From the NCBI GenBank assembly GCA_022393335.1, contig JAJEKB010018398.1, positions 1 to 64,000 of the forward strand: a stretch of 64,000 bases of DNA, read 5' to 3'. A program made the translations under genes and the position numbers. The notes beneath the pieces were generated by a model. The model saw only the letters and a list, made by a program, of their open reading frames with translations. It did no database searches and was not told the origin of the DNA. This document shows positions 1 to 12,100 of the stretch, in pieces. The stretch is from Macrotrachela quadricornifera (taxonomy: Eukaryota > Rotifera > Eurotatoria > Philodinida > Philodinidae). Every line of letters starts with the position of its first letter. Position 1 is the stretch's first letter.

Positions 1-786
1 GGTATGGCACCATTTAAAGATATTTTTTGGTCAAATGAAATTGAATCCGATGCACCTTATAAATCAACAGCAAGAGAAATATTACCTGATAGAGAAATTT
101 TAATTGCAACACTTTCAACTGGACCAGTTGCTGTTGGTGATGGAATTAATTATATTGATAAAATACGTATTATGAGATGTTGTCGTCAAGATGGTCTTAT
201 ATTAAAACCTTCACAACCATTAACAATGATTGATTTATTAATATCTGACTGGGCTATTTATAAAGGAATTTCACAAGGTGAACTTTATTCAACAAAAACA
301 ATTTTACAAAATGAAATATTTTCAATAATATTTGCCTCATCAATGAAACGTAATTATTCATTAATTCCATCAATGATTGGATCACCATCAGGGATTATTT
401 GGTCATTTGACAATCCATATGAAATATTTACTTTTAACCAAAATCATTCTCTTCAAATAACAAATGAAAAATGTAATGATACATCATTTTGTCTTTGGTA
501 TAGTTCACCATTATGGCAATTTAATGATTCTTTATTAACTAAATATGCTTTTATGGGTGAACTTAATAAATGGACATTTATTAGTCAACAAAGATTTTCT
601 TCTTTAACTATCAATTCTAATAATACTCAAATGACAATTATAGTTCAAGGTGTACCAAATGAAACAGTAGATATTCTAGTTTATCATTCAAAATTTCAAT
701 CTATTATTCATTTGATTTGTCATTTTTATACTGATAAATTACAAGCTCAGCTGATAATAAATGCTACAAATGTAGCTTGTTTATAA
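1..786 (+). CDS. 3' end of an uncharacterised glycoside-hydrolase-like protein (5' part outside window)
   Basis: The reading frame is open from base 1 (a Gly codon precedes the first ATG at 4), so this is probably the last exon of a gene that begins upstream. The 260 visible residues contain a block around residues 38-80 with LSTGPVAVGDG, IMRCCRQDGLILKP and a Pro-x-Thr-x-Ile-Asp stretch. Such a block occurs near the end of large, uncharacterised invertebrate proteins that resemble GH36/raffinose-synthase-type glycosidases; that resemblance is from memory and is weak. The remainder is beta-rich, with several N-glycosylation sequons (NYS, NHS, NDT, NDS, NET, NAT) fitting a secreted or lumenal protein. 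No transmembrane segment is visible. The frame ends with TAA at 784-786 and has no internal stop. Function is not assigned with confidence. Confidence 0.6.
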   Translation, partial: GMAPFKDIFWSNEIESDAPYKSTAREILPDREILIATLSTGPVAVGDGINYIDKIRIMRCCRQDGLILKPSQPLTMIDLLISDWAIYKGISQGELYSTKTILQNEIFSIIFASSMKRNYSLIPSMIGSPSGIIWSFDNPYEIFTFNQNHSLQITNEKCNDTSFCLWYSSPLWQFNDSLLTKYAFMGELNKWTFISQQRFSSLTINSNNTQMTIIVQGVPNETVDILVYHSKFQSIIHLICHFYTDKLQAQLIINATNVACL

Positions 787-3689
787 TATGTAAATCACTA
801 CATCTGTTTAAAAAAATTCTTTCAATATAATTGAAAGTTAGAACAGTTAAATTAAATATATCAGTTCAATATATTATAAAAATCAATTGACTATAAATAT
901 TCTATTGTATAACCTTTAGAATTGAAGCTATTTCTACAATAATCTGGAGAATTTTTTTTTGATATAATAGTGGTTAGATTGTGAAAATTGCATCATTCAA
1001 CAAAATGATATTTGAAAAATTTGTTTATGATTCTGTACTTCTAAAATTGAATTAGATAAACATATTCCTATATTGAACGATTATCAATTTCTCATAAGAT
1101 ATTGTTGCTAATTAAAATAATATTTTATTTAATGAATTTTTAAATATAAAAATGAAATTCTTTTAATATGTAACACTGAAACACTTTCGTTTTTATTTTA
1201 ATCGGAATATGGTGAAAAATAATTAAAAAACGATTTTTTATCTATTTAAAACGATTAATTAATGATTGAGCCAACTAAGGAATACAGTGAACCAAATCCA
1301 GATAGACGAGCTCTATCGGATAGTACATTCAGATTTTTTTATGAAACCTAATTGACATGAATAAAACCAAAAGCATTAGTTTTTTCCTATAGGAAAAAGT
1401 ATACAAAAAAGGCTTTTTTCATAACGATTCATTCTGCAATGTGAACCACTAGCGAGATTTAACTTAGTTCATTCAATGCAGCTTGACAAACATTATCAAA
1501 TGTTACATATTTGATCCAAACAACAAGCTATATTTCAGCGATCATCATCCATAATAGACTGAGAACCGAGCTTTCAGCCTGTATTTCATAAGATGATTCG
1601 ATCAGCGAGTTGAGCCACTTATGAAGTCTATTTCATTCGATATGGTTCGACCAGTTCTATTGAAATAGTATAGGTTTTTTTTGAAATAAAAGGAAATGGT
1701 AGTGACCAACATTCCTGGAAAACTGAATCTGTGTGTTAGATCTGCAGTATATCTCATAGTTTGTTCCATAAATTGAGTCACTCAAGCAAGCGCTCCTATT
1801 CGATGGAGTTGAGAAAACTCTACCGTCATATTTACGTCGCACTTAAATGAAAACAAAATCTCGATTGTTCGCATATGTGAAAGTTTTGCAAATACTTCAG
1901 TTTGTACTTTTCACAAAGATTCATTCAAATGCTGGACTACGCCCGAAGCTTACCTCATTAGATGAGATTTGCTGTGTTCTATCGAACGACAGATGTTGAG
2001 GAGGATGAAATTAAACCATATTTGTCTAAAATGTTCATCACTTTTACAGAGATGTAGATGTTCGCTCTCGAACAGTCAAAGTTACAAAAGAATCAACTTA
2101 TTGAATAAGTTACTCATATCTGATTTCTGAATCGATGCAAACTCCAACGTTTTATTGAACCAGATATAAGTCATGTCTGGAACGTTACTTCTCACTAGTT
2201 CCTTTTATATAATCCTCAAAAACCCATCGTTAAATTATATTATTTGAAATAATTTCCCTCACGAGAAATCGTATCCCAGTGTAACACTGCGATTCAGTTC
2301 ATTCAAACCTTACAAAAAGATTGGAGGATGTTATATCTCATGAAGGAAACGTTCTTTTGAGCTGAATTTTTTAAAACATTCTAGTTACAGATAGAAATAT
2401 CGATATTCAATTTTTTGTGAGATACCATGTCATAAGCTGAAACTTCTGTAAAATGACACTAACATCTCGAGAAAGACGTGTTGGATGATAATACTTTTAG
2501 CTTTTGACTGACTCACTATAATCTATCAAATGAGATGTGAACCGCCGTGTTATACTTGGATAAAGCATCTTGTCAGTCCGATCTATTTCTTCGAAGCATC
2601 TGTTCAAAATCTATTCGAATTGCTCAAAATGTTTGGAATTATTCGTTGACAGAATTTCCATCTCTATCATCAAGAAATCTACTTCCCATATTTAATAGTT
2701 ATGCACGATAGTTTTGCTTGGACTTATAATTTAAATACTGAAGCTGCTATTTTCAGAAATCTACTTATAGAGAATATACCAAAGCGAATTCTAGTTTTTA
2801 TTTACACGAAAATTGGGCAGAGCTGCTTACTTTACTTTGAAATTATGTTGAGATCTGTAGCTATTCCCGCAACTAAGTCTTAACAATATTTTTTAGCTCA
2901 TAAATGAGCTAGCAATCATAGGGAACTCCAATCTAATTTGGCTTATTTTATTACTAATATCATCTAGCTTTGAATATATTCTCGATATATGTGGCGTAAG
3001 ATTGTTTCTAATCAGACCAATGATAAATTGAAATAAAAATGTATCAATTTCACACTTCATACTTCGAACTGTATTTAAATGACAAGTGATACAAAAAAAA
3101 ACTAGGTGTTTATCAAAATGATTAGATGTATGTTTAAGACAATTGATTGAAACAAAGTCATTTCGTGTACCTAGATCAATGTAAAACAAATCATTGTATT
3201 AAAATATGACAAAGTAAATAAATTTTTCTTTCGCTGTTTCTATAATGTTTATAAATTTTCAAAATTTTTCACTTATATTCAAAATCGAACTAGGCAGCTA
3301 ATTCAGACTATAGCAATAAGTAATAAATGCTTGTGTGTATATTGTTTTCCAAAAATAATGAAAACAAGCGTTTTGCAAATAGTATATCTCGTTATAAAAC
3401 AGAGCTAACCGTGTTCTATCGATCTTGAAAAAGAGGTTATTATATTTATCTCTTTCTTCTTAGTTATAGTGTAGTTTCAATAAAGAATATACAATTTTAT
3501 TCAACTATTTTCTTTTATTGAAGCAATTTATAATAAAGGAAAATATTGATGAAAACTTTCTGAATTTCCGATCATTAAAATATCTGATTTTGTTCCTTTT
3601 GAATGATATAACTGAACTGTACAAATGTGCTGTTGAAAACCTAGAACTAGGAGAAAATCAGATATTCAATAAATTATTTCAATGAAGTG
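787..3689. other. Non-coding stretch, no gene recognised
   Basis: AT-rich sequence with no convincing coding frame on either strand; the short open frames at 1657-1842, 2701-2883 and 2893-3189 have no recognisable protein content. Around 2340-2400 there is a block (GAGCTGAA..., ACATTCTAGTTACAGATAGA) that resembles the inner arms of the palindrome at 56921-57553, so part of this stretch is probably old foldback-element debris. Confidence 0.5.
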
Positions 3690-4900
3690 AGAACTGTGGC
3701 AAGTCTATGAATGAATACCACAAGTATTGTTTAATGGAAATGAATCAAAAGTTGGTGATTTTCCTTTATCTCCTCTTTGATCTATTGGATTATTAAGATT
3801 TTGATACGATTCAAAGTGCAATAAAGATCTACTTGATATTCCTGTTTCTTGTGGAAGTAAAACTGAAATTTTTTCGGAAGAATATTATTTAAAATAGGTT
3901 TGGTTGTTAAATATTGAAAAGATAAATGATATTTTATTTGTTTTTGATTGAATTCTTGCTGTTGTTTTGTGTGATAATTGTTTTTTTTAATCAATGCTCA
4001 TTTGGATAATCTAGAATTTGATTTGAATGAATACATTTATCTCTTCTTATTTCAACAATTGAATGAAATTCATCAATATTTGGATGTAATGCATAAATGC
4101 ATACAATTCTTTATATTGATAACCATTGTCAATGCTTTTCATATAATAATCAAGCCATTGAATTATTTCTTGTAAAAATCCAATTTCAGGTCTAGGTTAA
4201 GCATCATCTCTATAATTATGTATTTTATTTTTGTTTAATTAATACTAAAGGAAAAAGCAAACAGCCATTGGTATCCCCATGGCCCTAAAATAGTTCATTT
4301 TGGACATTATAGTTAATTAATTAAATGAAGAACAGAACCACTGTAAAGATCAACAAATTCACCGATTAACATAACTGGAAATAAAATTTTTGAATGATCT
4401 TCACAAATAATTTCATTTCGCCAACATTTATCTCTAAAAGCAACAGAATTTTATTTTATTTATTTTTATTTAATACTGATTTTGCTGTTTAATCCAATAA
4501 TCATCTAATGGAATTATATTATTTAATCTTTCTTTTCAAACCTGAAATAGATTTGAATTTTGATCAATTCATCCTTGATATTCATGAGAATGAAGAGGAA
4601 GAGATAATTATATTATCATTTGACTTGACCATGATAATCCTAAATTAATAAAGATATTTTTATTGTAAAACAAACATTTTTCTTTATTAACCTTCTTATG
4701 TCGTTAAACATCCACCTATATAATGAATAATGAGTATCGTCAATATAACGATCACCTGTTGAATAAGCTGATATTACTTCACATAAATTCTATAGATATT
4801 CTTTTAAAATTATGTTTTAGTTTAAACCAAAAATATAACTTTAGGTTGAGGATAACGGAATTTGTAAAACATTCAATCTATTCTATGATTTTTCATAAGT
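3690..4900 (-). pseudogene. CocE/NonD-type serine hydrolase pseudogene (X-Pro dipeptidyl-peptidase S15 family)
   Basis: Read on the minus strand, conserved islands of the CocE/NonD family (alpha/beta hydrolase with a C-terminal jelly-roll domain) occur in the right order but in shifting frames and with stops. The islands are: STGDRYIDDTHYS (about 4740-4780; the family has DDRYADD-HY), a QRLNN...LDDYWIKQ block (about 4480-4530), PVMLIGEFVDLYSGSVLH (about 4330-4390), an ILGPWGYQW block (about 4270-4300; the family has IGPWGH), IGFLQEIIQWLDYYMKSIDNG (about 4130-4190), and finally DQRGDKGKSPTFDSFPL (about 3735-3790), which marks the jelly-roll domain. The region before the nucleophile elbow is too decayed to find the catalytic Ser. 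The family is mainly bacterial and fungal and cleaves esters or X-Pro peptides, so this may be a horizontally acquired gene now dead. An adjoining minus-strand piece at about 5240-5310 (LKDWSLYLQSEQERRYHLL) was not recognised. Confidence 0.75.
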
Positions 4901-5438
4901 AACAATCTAAATTATATTTATTTATAATATAAATAAACTAAATAAATCGAGATAATTTTTCCAATTAACCAAAAGAAATCTATGTCGAATGTTAATTTAT
5001 TTTTTTTAATCAATAGAGCAGATACAAAAAACAAATTTGTTTTTTCTTTAATGCTCCTTTTTCTTCTTTTTTAACATTATTTGTCCTTAGCAATTGCCGT
5101 ATTTAATGAATATTCTTTAATAGTTTTTACAAAACTAACAGTTTGCAAATATTATACTAAATTAAATAAGAGCTTTTCTTCCACAGATAAAATCTTTTCT
5201 TCGTTTTCATATTTCTATTTTTATGACCTTTTTGTAATGGACGAAGTAAATGATAACGACGTTCTTGTTCACTTTGTAAATACAAGCTCCAATCTTTTAA
5301 TGCCTCATTCTAAATATAAAAGTATTCAGCATAGTTAATATTGAAATATTTTTCTTTTACTTTAAAGTGAGATTCAAGAAGTGTGTTAATGAATGGTCTT
5401 GTATGTATTGTTGTTGTCATTAAACAACCGAAACAAAC

Positions 5439-5598
5439 CAGTGGCGAATTTAGGGAGGAGTGCAGGAGATGTGGATCGCTCTTCCCCCTTCGAGAAAAAT
5501 TTTTCGATTTTTTTCTATATACTATTTTTGACGAGCCTCAAAACGTGATTTTTCCTATAACTGTCCCCCTCCCTTCCACAAATCTAGATTCGCCACTG
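5439..5598. mobile_element. 160-bp hAT-type MITE
   Basis: The element begins CAGTGGCGAATTTAG and ends CTAGATTCGCCACTG, giving 15-bp terminal inverted repeats with one mismatch. It is flanked on both sides by the identical 8-bp duplication AAACAAAC (5431-5438 and 5599-5606). An 8-bp target duplication together with termini of the form CAGNG is the hAT superfamily signature. The interior has no coding potential, so it is non-autonomous. The open frame at 5383-5673 simply crosses it and is not a gene. Confidence 0.93.
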
Positions 5599-6599
5599 AA
5601 ACAAACGTATTTGTATTACTGTAATATATCATCTAAATTATTTAAACGAACTTATTTATGTACGATAAAATAGAAATAAAAGAAAAACAAATGTGCGTAT
5701 GTCTATACACGATGAAGAGAAAGAGAAAATAACAGTATGTGGAAGGGTTGAGAGAGAATGAATAATAACAGCTACTTTTTTCCTTGCTAACAGAAACTTA
5801 TCTTAAAAGAATTTAATTTAATTCTAATGCACTCGTTTGATTTGTATATTTTTAATTATTGTTTTCTTTTGATTTATATAAGCACAATGCTATAGTTAAC
5901 ATGATAATCTAGTTGCGGTTGGTATGCACGAAATAATTAGTTAAAACAAGAACGATAAAACAAAAGGTAATGAAAAGAAAACTTATAGAGAAGAAAAGTC
6001 TATTAGAGTTAAAAACAATTTAAAATATGGCTTATTATATATTTAAATAAATCGTAGAATAAAAATGTACTTTATGACATATACAAAATTTTTTTATTTT
6101 ATTTTTTGTATTTTAATTGAACAAAACAAATATATTTTTTTGGTTTATTTTCTTCTTATTTATGGATGGATCCATTATATTAGTCATAACATGACTAATG
6201 TTAGCTATTCACCTTCAACTTTAACAATATAATCGTACACTTAAAAACGATACCTAACTTTTTTTAAACATTTTTGATACTTTCCATACCAATAATGATT
6301 TTCCCAAGTCGAAAATACACGACTGACGCACACCACCACGTATACGATTTCATACGTTCGAATACGAGCACCGAATACGTTAACATAAACATCTGTCGTG
6401 TATGATGGTAGTATACGACTGTATACAGACGTAGATTACCCATAAACTGAAACCGATTTGCCGGTCATACTATACTGTCTATTGACTTCAACAAAGAATC
6501 CAATAGAGTATAGAACTTAAAATGCAAAATTTTAAGTTGTAGTTCATTACATTTTTTCGAACTACACATCGAACACTGTGTTTCTACCCTTAAAGAAAT

Positions 6600-7065
6600 T
6601 CTACCTTTTTATTTCAATAGTTTATTTTTATATTTATCTTTACACTGTTAATCAGAATAAAACAAGAAGTACGTATTATTTTATTTAAATTAATTTTGCT
6701 TTTATTTTAAGTCATAAATAACGATAAAATAAAAGAGAAGTATTTCTTTAACTTCAAGATTATTAAACACAATAAAACAAGGGGTAAAATATTATTCTAA
6801 ATTAAATAGCTTTTTCTTATTTTAGATTTATTTCAATGGTAAAATGAACAGTAAATATTTAATTAAAATTAATTATTTTTTATCTTAGAGATAGTTTAAT
6901 GATACAATGAATAGTGAATATTTATTTTAAATTAAATTTTCTTTTTATTCTTTATTATAGAATTGATTCAACAACGCAAACAAGAGTAAGCATTTATCTT
7001 TGAACAAATTAATTTTCTTTATTTGAGGTTTATCTGAACGTCTCGATGAACAGTAAGGATTCCTG
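6600..7065. repeat. Degenerate tandem repeat, period about 63-72 bp
   Basis: A motif of the form (T)GAACAGTAA(A/G)TATTTA followed by AAATTAA(A/T)TT and a T-rich tract ending in TTTTAG recurs at about 6663, 6734, 6779, 6846, 6909, 6981 and 7048; the last spacings are 63, 72 and 67 bp. Copies are strongly diverged. The same unit reappears far away at 61905-62045. It is probably an old minisatellite or the inner array of a transposon. It is not coding. Confidence 0.55.
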
Positions 7066-7339
7066 GCATTGAGAATAAGGATAGAGATAGGAGAAGCGAG
7101 CGAGGGGCAACAGGAAATTGTCCCCTTCTCTATAAGAAAATGCTTATCCAAGGCGGAAAAATCAAGATTCCTGTACTTCAAAAAATGTTGAAGTATCAGA
7201 GCCCCGCTTTTTCTCCTTTGTACTTATCTAAATACGAAGACAAACGACGTCCTATATACCTCTACATGCAATCGTTTAAGATGGTCTTATATACGTCGTA
7301 TTTCGTCGTATACAACACGACAAAGACACCACGGTATAT

Positions 7340-8580
7340 GAGGCGCTACAAATATTTTTTCGCCCGCTTCTTCTAAAAGGCTCAGTTTGATTTCAAGTAT
7401 TCCGTTATCCTGATGAGACATATTTAGGATTATGTGCAAAATTTCTGACTTCTAAGACTTGTACTTCTTTATGAGCCGTCGTTTCTTTCATTTGAGGTGC
7501 ATGCAACTTACTAACGGATGATCAGTATTGAATGAGAGAACTTCGCATTTCATATTTCGACCCTAAATAATATCCATTTAAAAAATAAAATATGACAAGA
7601 GATGCAGTGTGAAAAGCTCTACAATTTATTTAGGATAAATAACTTCATAGTTGCATCTCCAGTGTCCAAAAGTTGACAAAGTTCTGAACAATAAAAAATT
7701 GATGCTGCGAAATCAGTGTTTTTTTGATAAGTGACCAATTCATTTTTCTTCTGTCATCTTTGTTATGTCTGATGTTTTTTATTAGATAAAAAACAAAACA
7801 CTTCATCAAAGGCAGCATGAAAAACTCTACAATTTACATAAGACTGCGTATTTACAGTTGCATTTTTTGTTTTCGATATTGACAAAATCCTGAACGATAA
7901 AGTTTCGAAGCAGCAACAAAGCCGTACTTTTGGCATGTGGTGAACGTGTGGTTTTTCCATTTTATCACCTGTTATTTTCACTTATAAAAAAACAATGTGC
8001 ATCACGAAATGCAACGTCAAAAGGATTAAAAACTGTGAAGAACAGTCGGTATCATATATGTACCTTTTTCTTTTAAAAAAAAGTAAAATTCTTAGTAACC
8101 AATTTTCGACCCTAAAAACGATTCTACACGAGCCAGAACTTCCATTTTTTGTATTTCATCTTTTTATCAAACAATATACTTTCTTAGAAAAAAACAAAAT
8201 ATGAGGAAAAATGCAGCAGCGTCCAAACTTGATTATTTTGAAACAAGCAACACACAATTAAGATAAGCTTTTCATTGTAGATTGTCAAGTTTTTCACACT
8301 GCATCTTCTGGTAGTTTTATTTCTTTTTAATAAAATATTTATAAGGATCACAATATGAGATGCAAAGTTCTCTCATTTAGAATAAATCGTCCGTTATGTA
8401 ACGTTTAGAAAATGGCATGGTGCTAGCGTAAAAGAAATGATGGACAAGAGCAAAGGATAAGACATATAAATCTGAAATTTTGCTCATATTCCTAAATACG
8501 TCTAAGCATGATAATGGAATACTTGAAATTAAACTGAGCTTTTTAGAAGAAGTGGGCGAAAAAACTTTTGTAGTGTTCCA
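7340..8580. repeat. Old foldback element, about 1.24 kb
   Basis: The outer 200-250 bp at each end are inverted copies of each other. The left end reads TTTTTTCGCCCGCTTCTTCT then AAGGCTCAGTTTGATTTCAA; the right end, reverse-complemented, reads TTTTTTCGCCCACTTCTTCT then AAAGCTCAGTTTAATTTCAA. A second pair of matching blocks contains AATGAGAGAACTT(C/T)GCAT. Inside, a unit containing GAAAA(G/A)CTCTACAATTTA is repeated in tandem about 206 bp apart (about 7610 and 7816), with a more diverged inverted copy near 8290. The arms have many mismatches and no transposase reading frame is visible. Confidence 0.75.
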
Positions 8581-8589
8581 TGTATTTTG

Positions 8590-9500
8590 TTAAATAAAAA
8601 ATGATTGATGAATTAGTTTGTCTTATAATTTCCTTGTTTAATTACCCTTCGTCGTTTGTTGATTTTATTGTAGATCAATATAAAAATGTCTTTACTTCTA
8701 TAATATATAAATACATGTCTTCGAAAACGATTGGAATTTTAAGTGGTGTAAACCAAGGTGATTCACTTTCGAGTATAATATTCAATCTGGTAATGGATCC
8801 ATAATTTGATACTATTCAAGATTAATACGGCTACGGAATTCCGGGTATCGGACAAACGAATGCTCGTTACTTTGCAGATGATCTCGCTCTCATTTCATCC
8901 TCAAAAATAGGCATGGGCAAGTTACTGTCTAAAACAGCCACATTTCTGGAAGCACGAGGTCTTTCAATCAACCCAGCGAAATGCGTTTCTATCAGCTTAA
9001 TCAAAGCATATAAAGGAAAGAAAAGCAAAATAGAAACAGGACCGTCATTTTCTATAACTACAGTTCAAATTCTGGTTCTAGGGTATATTAATGATAACAC
9101 TAAATACCTTGGTATACAATTCACGTTCGTAAGTGCAATTGAATCAAGAGCTGTTATATCCCAAATTAAAGAAACTCTTGATAAATTAATGTCATTTGAA
9201 TTAAAAGCACAATGTAAAGTTGAACCTTTGAGAACAAATATAATTCCAAAATCTGTTCTAAGTGATAAATATGGAAATATATCCTTCGATGATTAAACGC
9301 ATTGACATTAGTATTCGTAAATTTCTACGTCAAATTTTACATATACGAAACTCGAGAACAGTCTCATATATGAAAAAAGTTCATGAACATGGGCGTAAAG
9401 TGTTATTGATGTGTCTCATAACTAATCAATGGTTATCTAGTGGACTGAAAACGATGAATAACCGAACATATATTAATGCAATTAAAATACCTACCAACTT
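8590..9500 (+). mobile_element. R2-clade non-LTR retrotransposon, copy A (reverse-transcriptase fragment)
   Basis: A translated fragment of a reverse transcriptase, truncated at both ends and interrupted by stops and frameshifts. Visible RT blocks: GVNQGDSLSSIIFNLV (8747-8795), the catalytic YFADDL box (8868-8885, both Asp intact), the GLSINPAKC block, and a TKYLGIQFT block near 9100-9125. The spacing and the NPAKC and KYLG blocks match R2-like elements, which carry a C-terminal restriction-like endonuclease, rather than APE-type LINEs. It continues without a clear gap into copy B. No 28S rDNA flanks it, although 28S is the usual R2 target. Confidence 0.8.
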
Positions 9501-10440
9501 TATTCCACATGATAGCATATTTCGAGCTCTAGCATGACATAAAGTACCTTCTTCTCTTATCCACTTAGTACGTAATCAATATATACACAGCTCAACCATC
9601 CTCGCATATAAAGACCTCAGCTCAAAAAAGATCAAAATCTTAGGAGGAGTGAAACAAGAGGATTCACTCTCGCCATTATTGTTTAATCTTGTCGCAGATG
9701 AACCATTCAATACTCTTGCTGACGAATATGGATACAAAATAGAGGGAATCGGTTCGATCAACATAAAATATTTTACAGATGACATTGAACTTGTATCAGG
9801 TACTAAAATTGGAATGGGATATATGATTGAAAAAATCGTGCAATTCCTTAATGAACGTGGTCTAAAAATTCATGCTCAAAAATTTATGTCTATTGCACTT
9901 GCGAAAGCTTACAGAGGAAAGAAAAGTACGATGTTAACAGAACCGATCTTTACTATAAAAGGTAAATCAAAACCGATACTTGGGCTTGTTAATAATTATA
10001 ACAATTATTTAGATATAAAATTTACATCAGTAGGTGCAATTAACGCAAATACAATTAAAAAACAAATACAGGACATCATGAACAAATTACAAAAGATACC
10101 TCTTAAAACTCAACAAATAGTCGACTTACTACGATCGCATGTGCTTCCTCTATTCTTATATCAATTAATTAACTTGGAACTTTATTCCAAGCTACTCAAA
10201 CACATAGATATATATATCAGATGAGTGCTTCGTACTATTCTGTATTTAACAAAAAAATTTAAGTAATGAATTTTTTACTTTCCAACAAAAGAAGATGGAT
10301 TACAGATTCCGATGTCAAAGGCTTTACTTAAGGAGATTAGAATACGAGAGGACGTTCGAAAATACACGTCAGCTGTAGATCGACGTTGCCCTGGAAGGAT
10401 GAAAAGTCTCGCTGTTTCTCGAATCGGTCAATGCTGAGAG
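9500..10440 (+). mobile_element. R2-clade retrotransposon, copy B (RT to thumb/linker fragment)
   Basis: Begins in the RT palm (HDSIFRALA, one stop, then VPSSLIHLVRNQY). It contains GVKQEDSLSPLLFNLVADE (9637-9695; the usual Gly-Asp is Glu-Asp), YFTDDI (catalytic Asp pair kept, about 9769-9786), GLKIHAQKF and LDIKFTSVGAI. Downstream is the post-RT thumb region around LLRSHVLPLFLYQLI. After one in-frame stop at 10222-10224 the block FPTKEDGLQIPMSKALLKEI (about 10280-10335) matches the Gly-Leu-x-Ile/Leu-Pro block after the R2 thumb. It is truncated before the CCHC finger and endonuclease. It lies in the same orientation as copies A, C and D. Confidence 0.8.
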
Positions 10441-10561
10441 TCACTGTGTTAAAAGCGACTAATGTTGACACGACGGTAAGCCTAATTGAGTCATTTTACT
10501 AACGCTCTCACCCTCAAGATGGACTCGCAGTTCATAATGTTGTAATTTGGTTGCACTACCT

Positions 10562-11083
10562 ATGAAAACACGAAAAATGGCTACTCATGGGTGTTTACAC
10601 GAGGGTGTGCAATCAAAATTGGATAAGACACAAAACTGTGCAAAAGATGTTATCAATAATAACTTATATGTAATTAATTGTCCTATAGAATCGTCATCCT
10701 GCTGCATATGTTCTGACGCTATTACGAATAAAAATTTAAAAATCAGAGAACACGTAATTAATATTCACAATATATTCGAATTTAGGTATGTTTGCAAATC
10801 ATGTAATAAACAATACAATAATATTAATAATATTAAATCACATAGTGTTGCATGTAAAAAGTTCTCGAATGATATTATTCAATCACCAAATATCATCATC
10901 AATCTGGTTGGCTCTAACCTTTCTAATGATGATACATCTCCAAATTCAAATACACAACATCAGCAAACTGCTCCATTCCAATGTATGGAATGTTTAGATG
11001 GGAATAATATCTATATAGGTAAAGATAATAAACAACTGGTTACTCATATGAGAACAAAACATCCTGAAGCTTATAAAAAATAA
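10562..11083 (+). pseudogene. Zinc-finger N-terminal region of R2-like ORF (copy C)
   Basis: About 170 residues, open from the ATG at 10562 to the TAA at 11081-11083. Three Cys2-His2-like fingers can be read: C-x2-C at CCICSDA with a later H-x4-H (HVINIHN); C-x2-C at CKSC with H-x4-C; and C-x2-C at CMECLDG with H-x4-H (HMRTKH). The segment between fingers 2 and 3 is rich in Asn, Ser and Gln and looks disordered. The frame stops about 40 bp before the hAT insertion, and the downstream part of the ORF resumes after the insertion. It is listed separately because it survives as an intact open frame. It might be mistaken for a host zinc-finger gene, but its position ahead of R2 coding blocks argues for the retroelement. 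Confidence 0.65.
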
Positions 11084-11124
11084 AAAATAGTAGCTTCAAA
11101 AAGAGTAACTTGGACCACTGATGA

Positions 11125-12100
11125 CAGAGACAGGACAAGTACAATACTTTGTACTAGCTCTTTTTTACTTTGTACTTTACTTAAGCACTTTTTATGTAAG
11201 TATTTTGTACTTAATATCAGTAAAAAATAGAAAATGTACTTAAGTCCAGTATTTTTAAGTACCCGTCCTAAGTACTTTTATTCTTGAGCAAATTTCGGCG
11301 TTAACGTAGTCTTAAATAATATTTAGGTTTAAGACATACTCTATGTTGCACTTCGGTGGCATCTTATTATAAATCAATCAATATATTGCAATTATAACTG
11401 AATGCGGCGGAATTTTTATAATCATATAAATCATCATTAAGAATATTCTTTTCATCTGGCAAAGTTATTATGTATAGCAATGCATCATCAAGAGGCAGAA
11501 AGTGTCTAATCAGCAGTCGTTCAGAAATAAGGTGTTTCTACGAATAAATCAAACTTGACTATGAATAAATAATACATCAATTTTTACAACAACTGCTCTC
11601 TCTTTTATCATATATTGTTAATCTAACTCTTTTTTATACTTATATTTATTTTGATTTTTTTATAAGAAAAAGTTGTTACACTGGTCGATTAATGATTTTT
11701 TTCTTTTACAATAAAATTTTTTACTATTCGTTTGAAATTACTTGCTATATGTACAAAGAGTAGTCAAAAAAAAATATCTACACACTTGCTGTAAGTCATA
11801 TTCACATAAAATAAATTTTTATAAATACAACAAGTAAGCAAACATCAATAAGGTTTGAGACAGATATATAATTCAAGAAAATTTATATAATTGAGTAACA
11901 GTGTAAAAGCTAGACGAACTGAAAACAAACACTAAAGAAATTTTCTAAATAATCAAAAGAAATCTTACACAAATAAATGTATCAGTAATGCAAGCGTAAC
12001 AATAAATATTTTGAAGAAACTGTTAAAAAGTACATTTTGTACTTATAGTACAATACTTAAGTGAGAAGTACCAAGTATTTTACTAAGTATCCTGTCTCTG
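11125..12100. mobile_element. 976-bp non-autonomous hAT element inside R2 copy C
   Basis: Starts CAGAGACAGGA and ends TCCTGTCTCTG, perfect 11-bp inverted termini. It is flanked on both sides by the identical 8-bp duplication ACTGATGA (11117-11124 and 12101-12108). CAGNG termini plus an 8-bp duplication indicate hAT. Both subterminal regions are crowded with AAGTAC/GTACTT hexamers in both orientations, the kind of array hAT transposases bind. There is no transposase frame inside. Removing the element and one duplication rejoins the two halves of the R2 frame region, so it inserted after the retrotransposon. Confidence 0.93.

Noticed and set aside
5383..5673. A 96-codon plus-strand open frame
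   Set aside because: It crosses the 160-bp hAT MITE from end to end and has no protein features.
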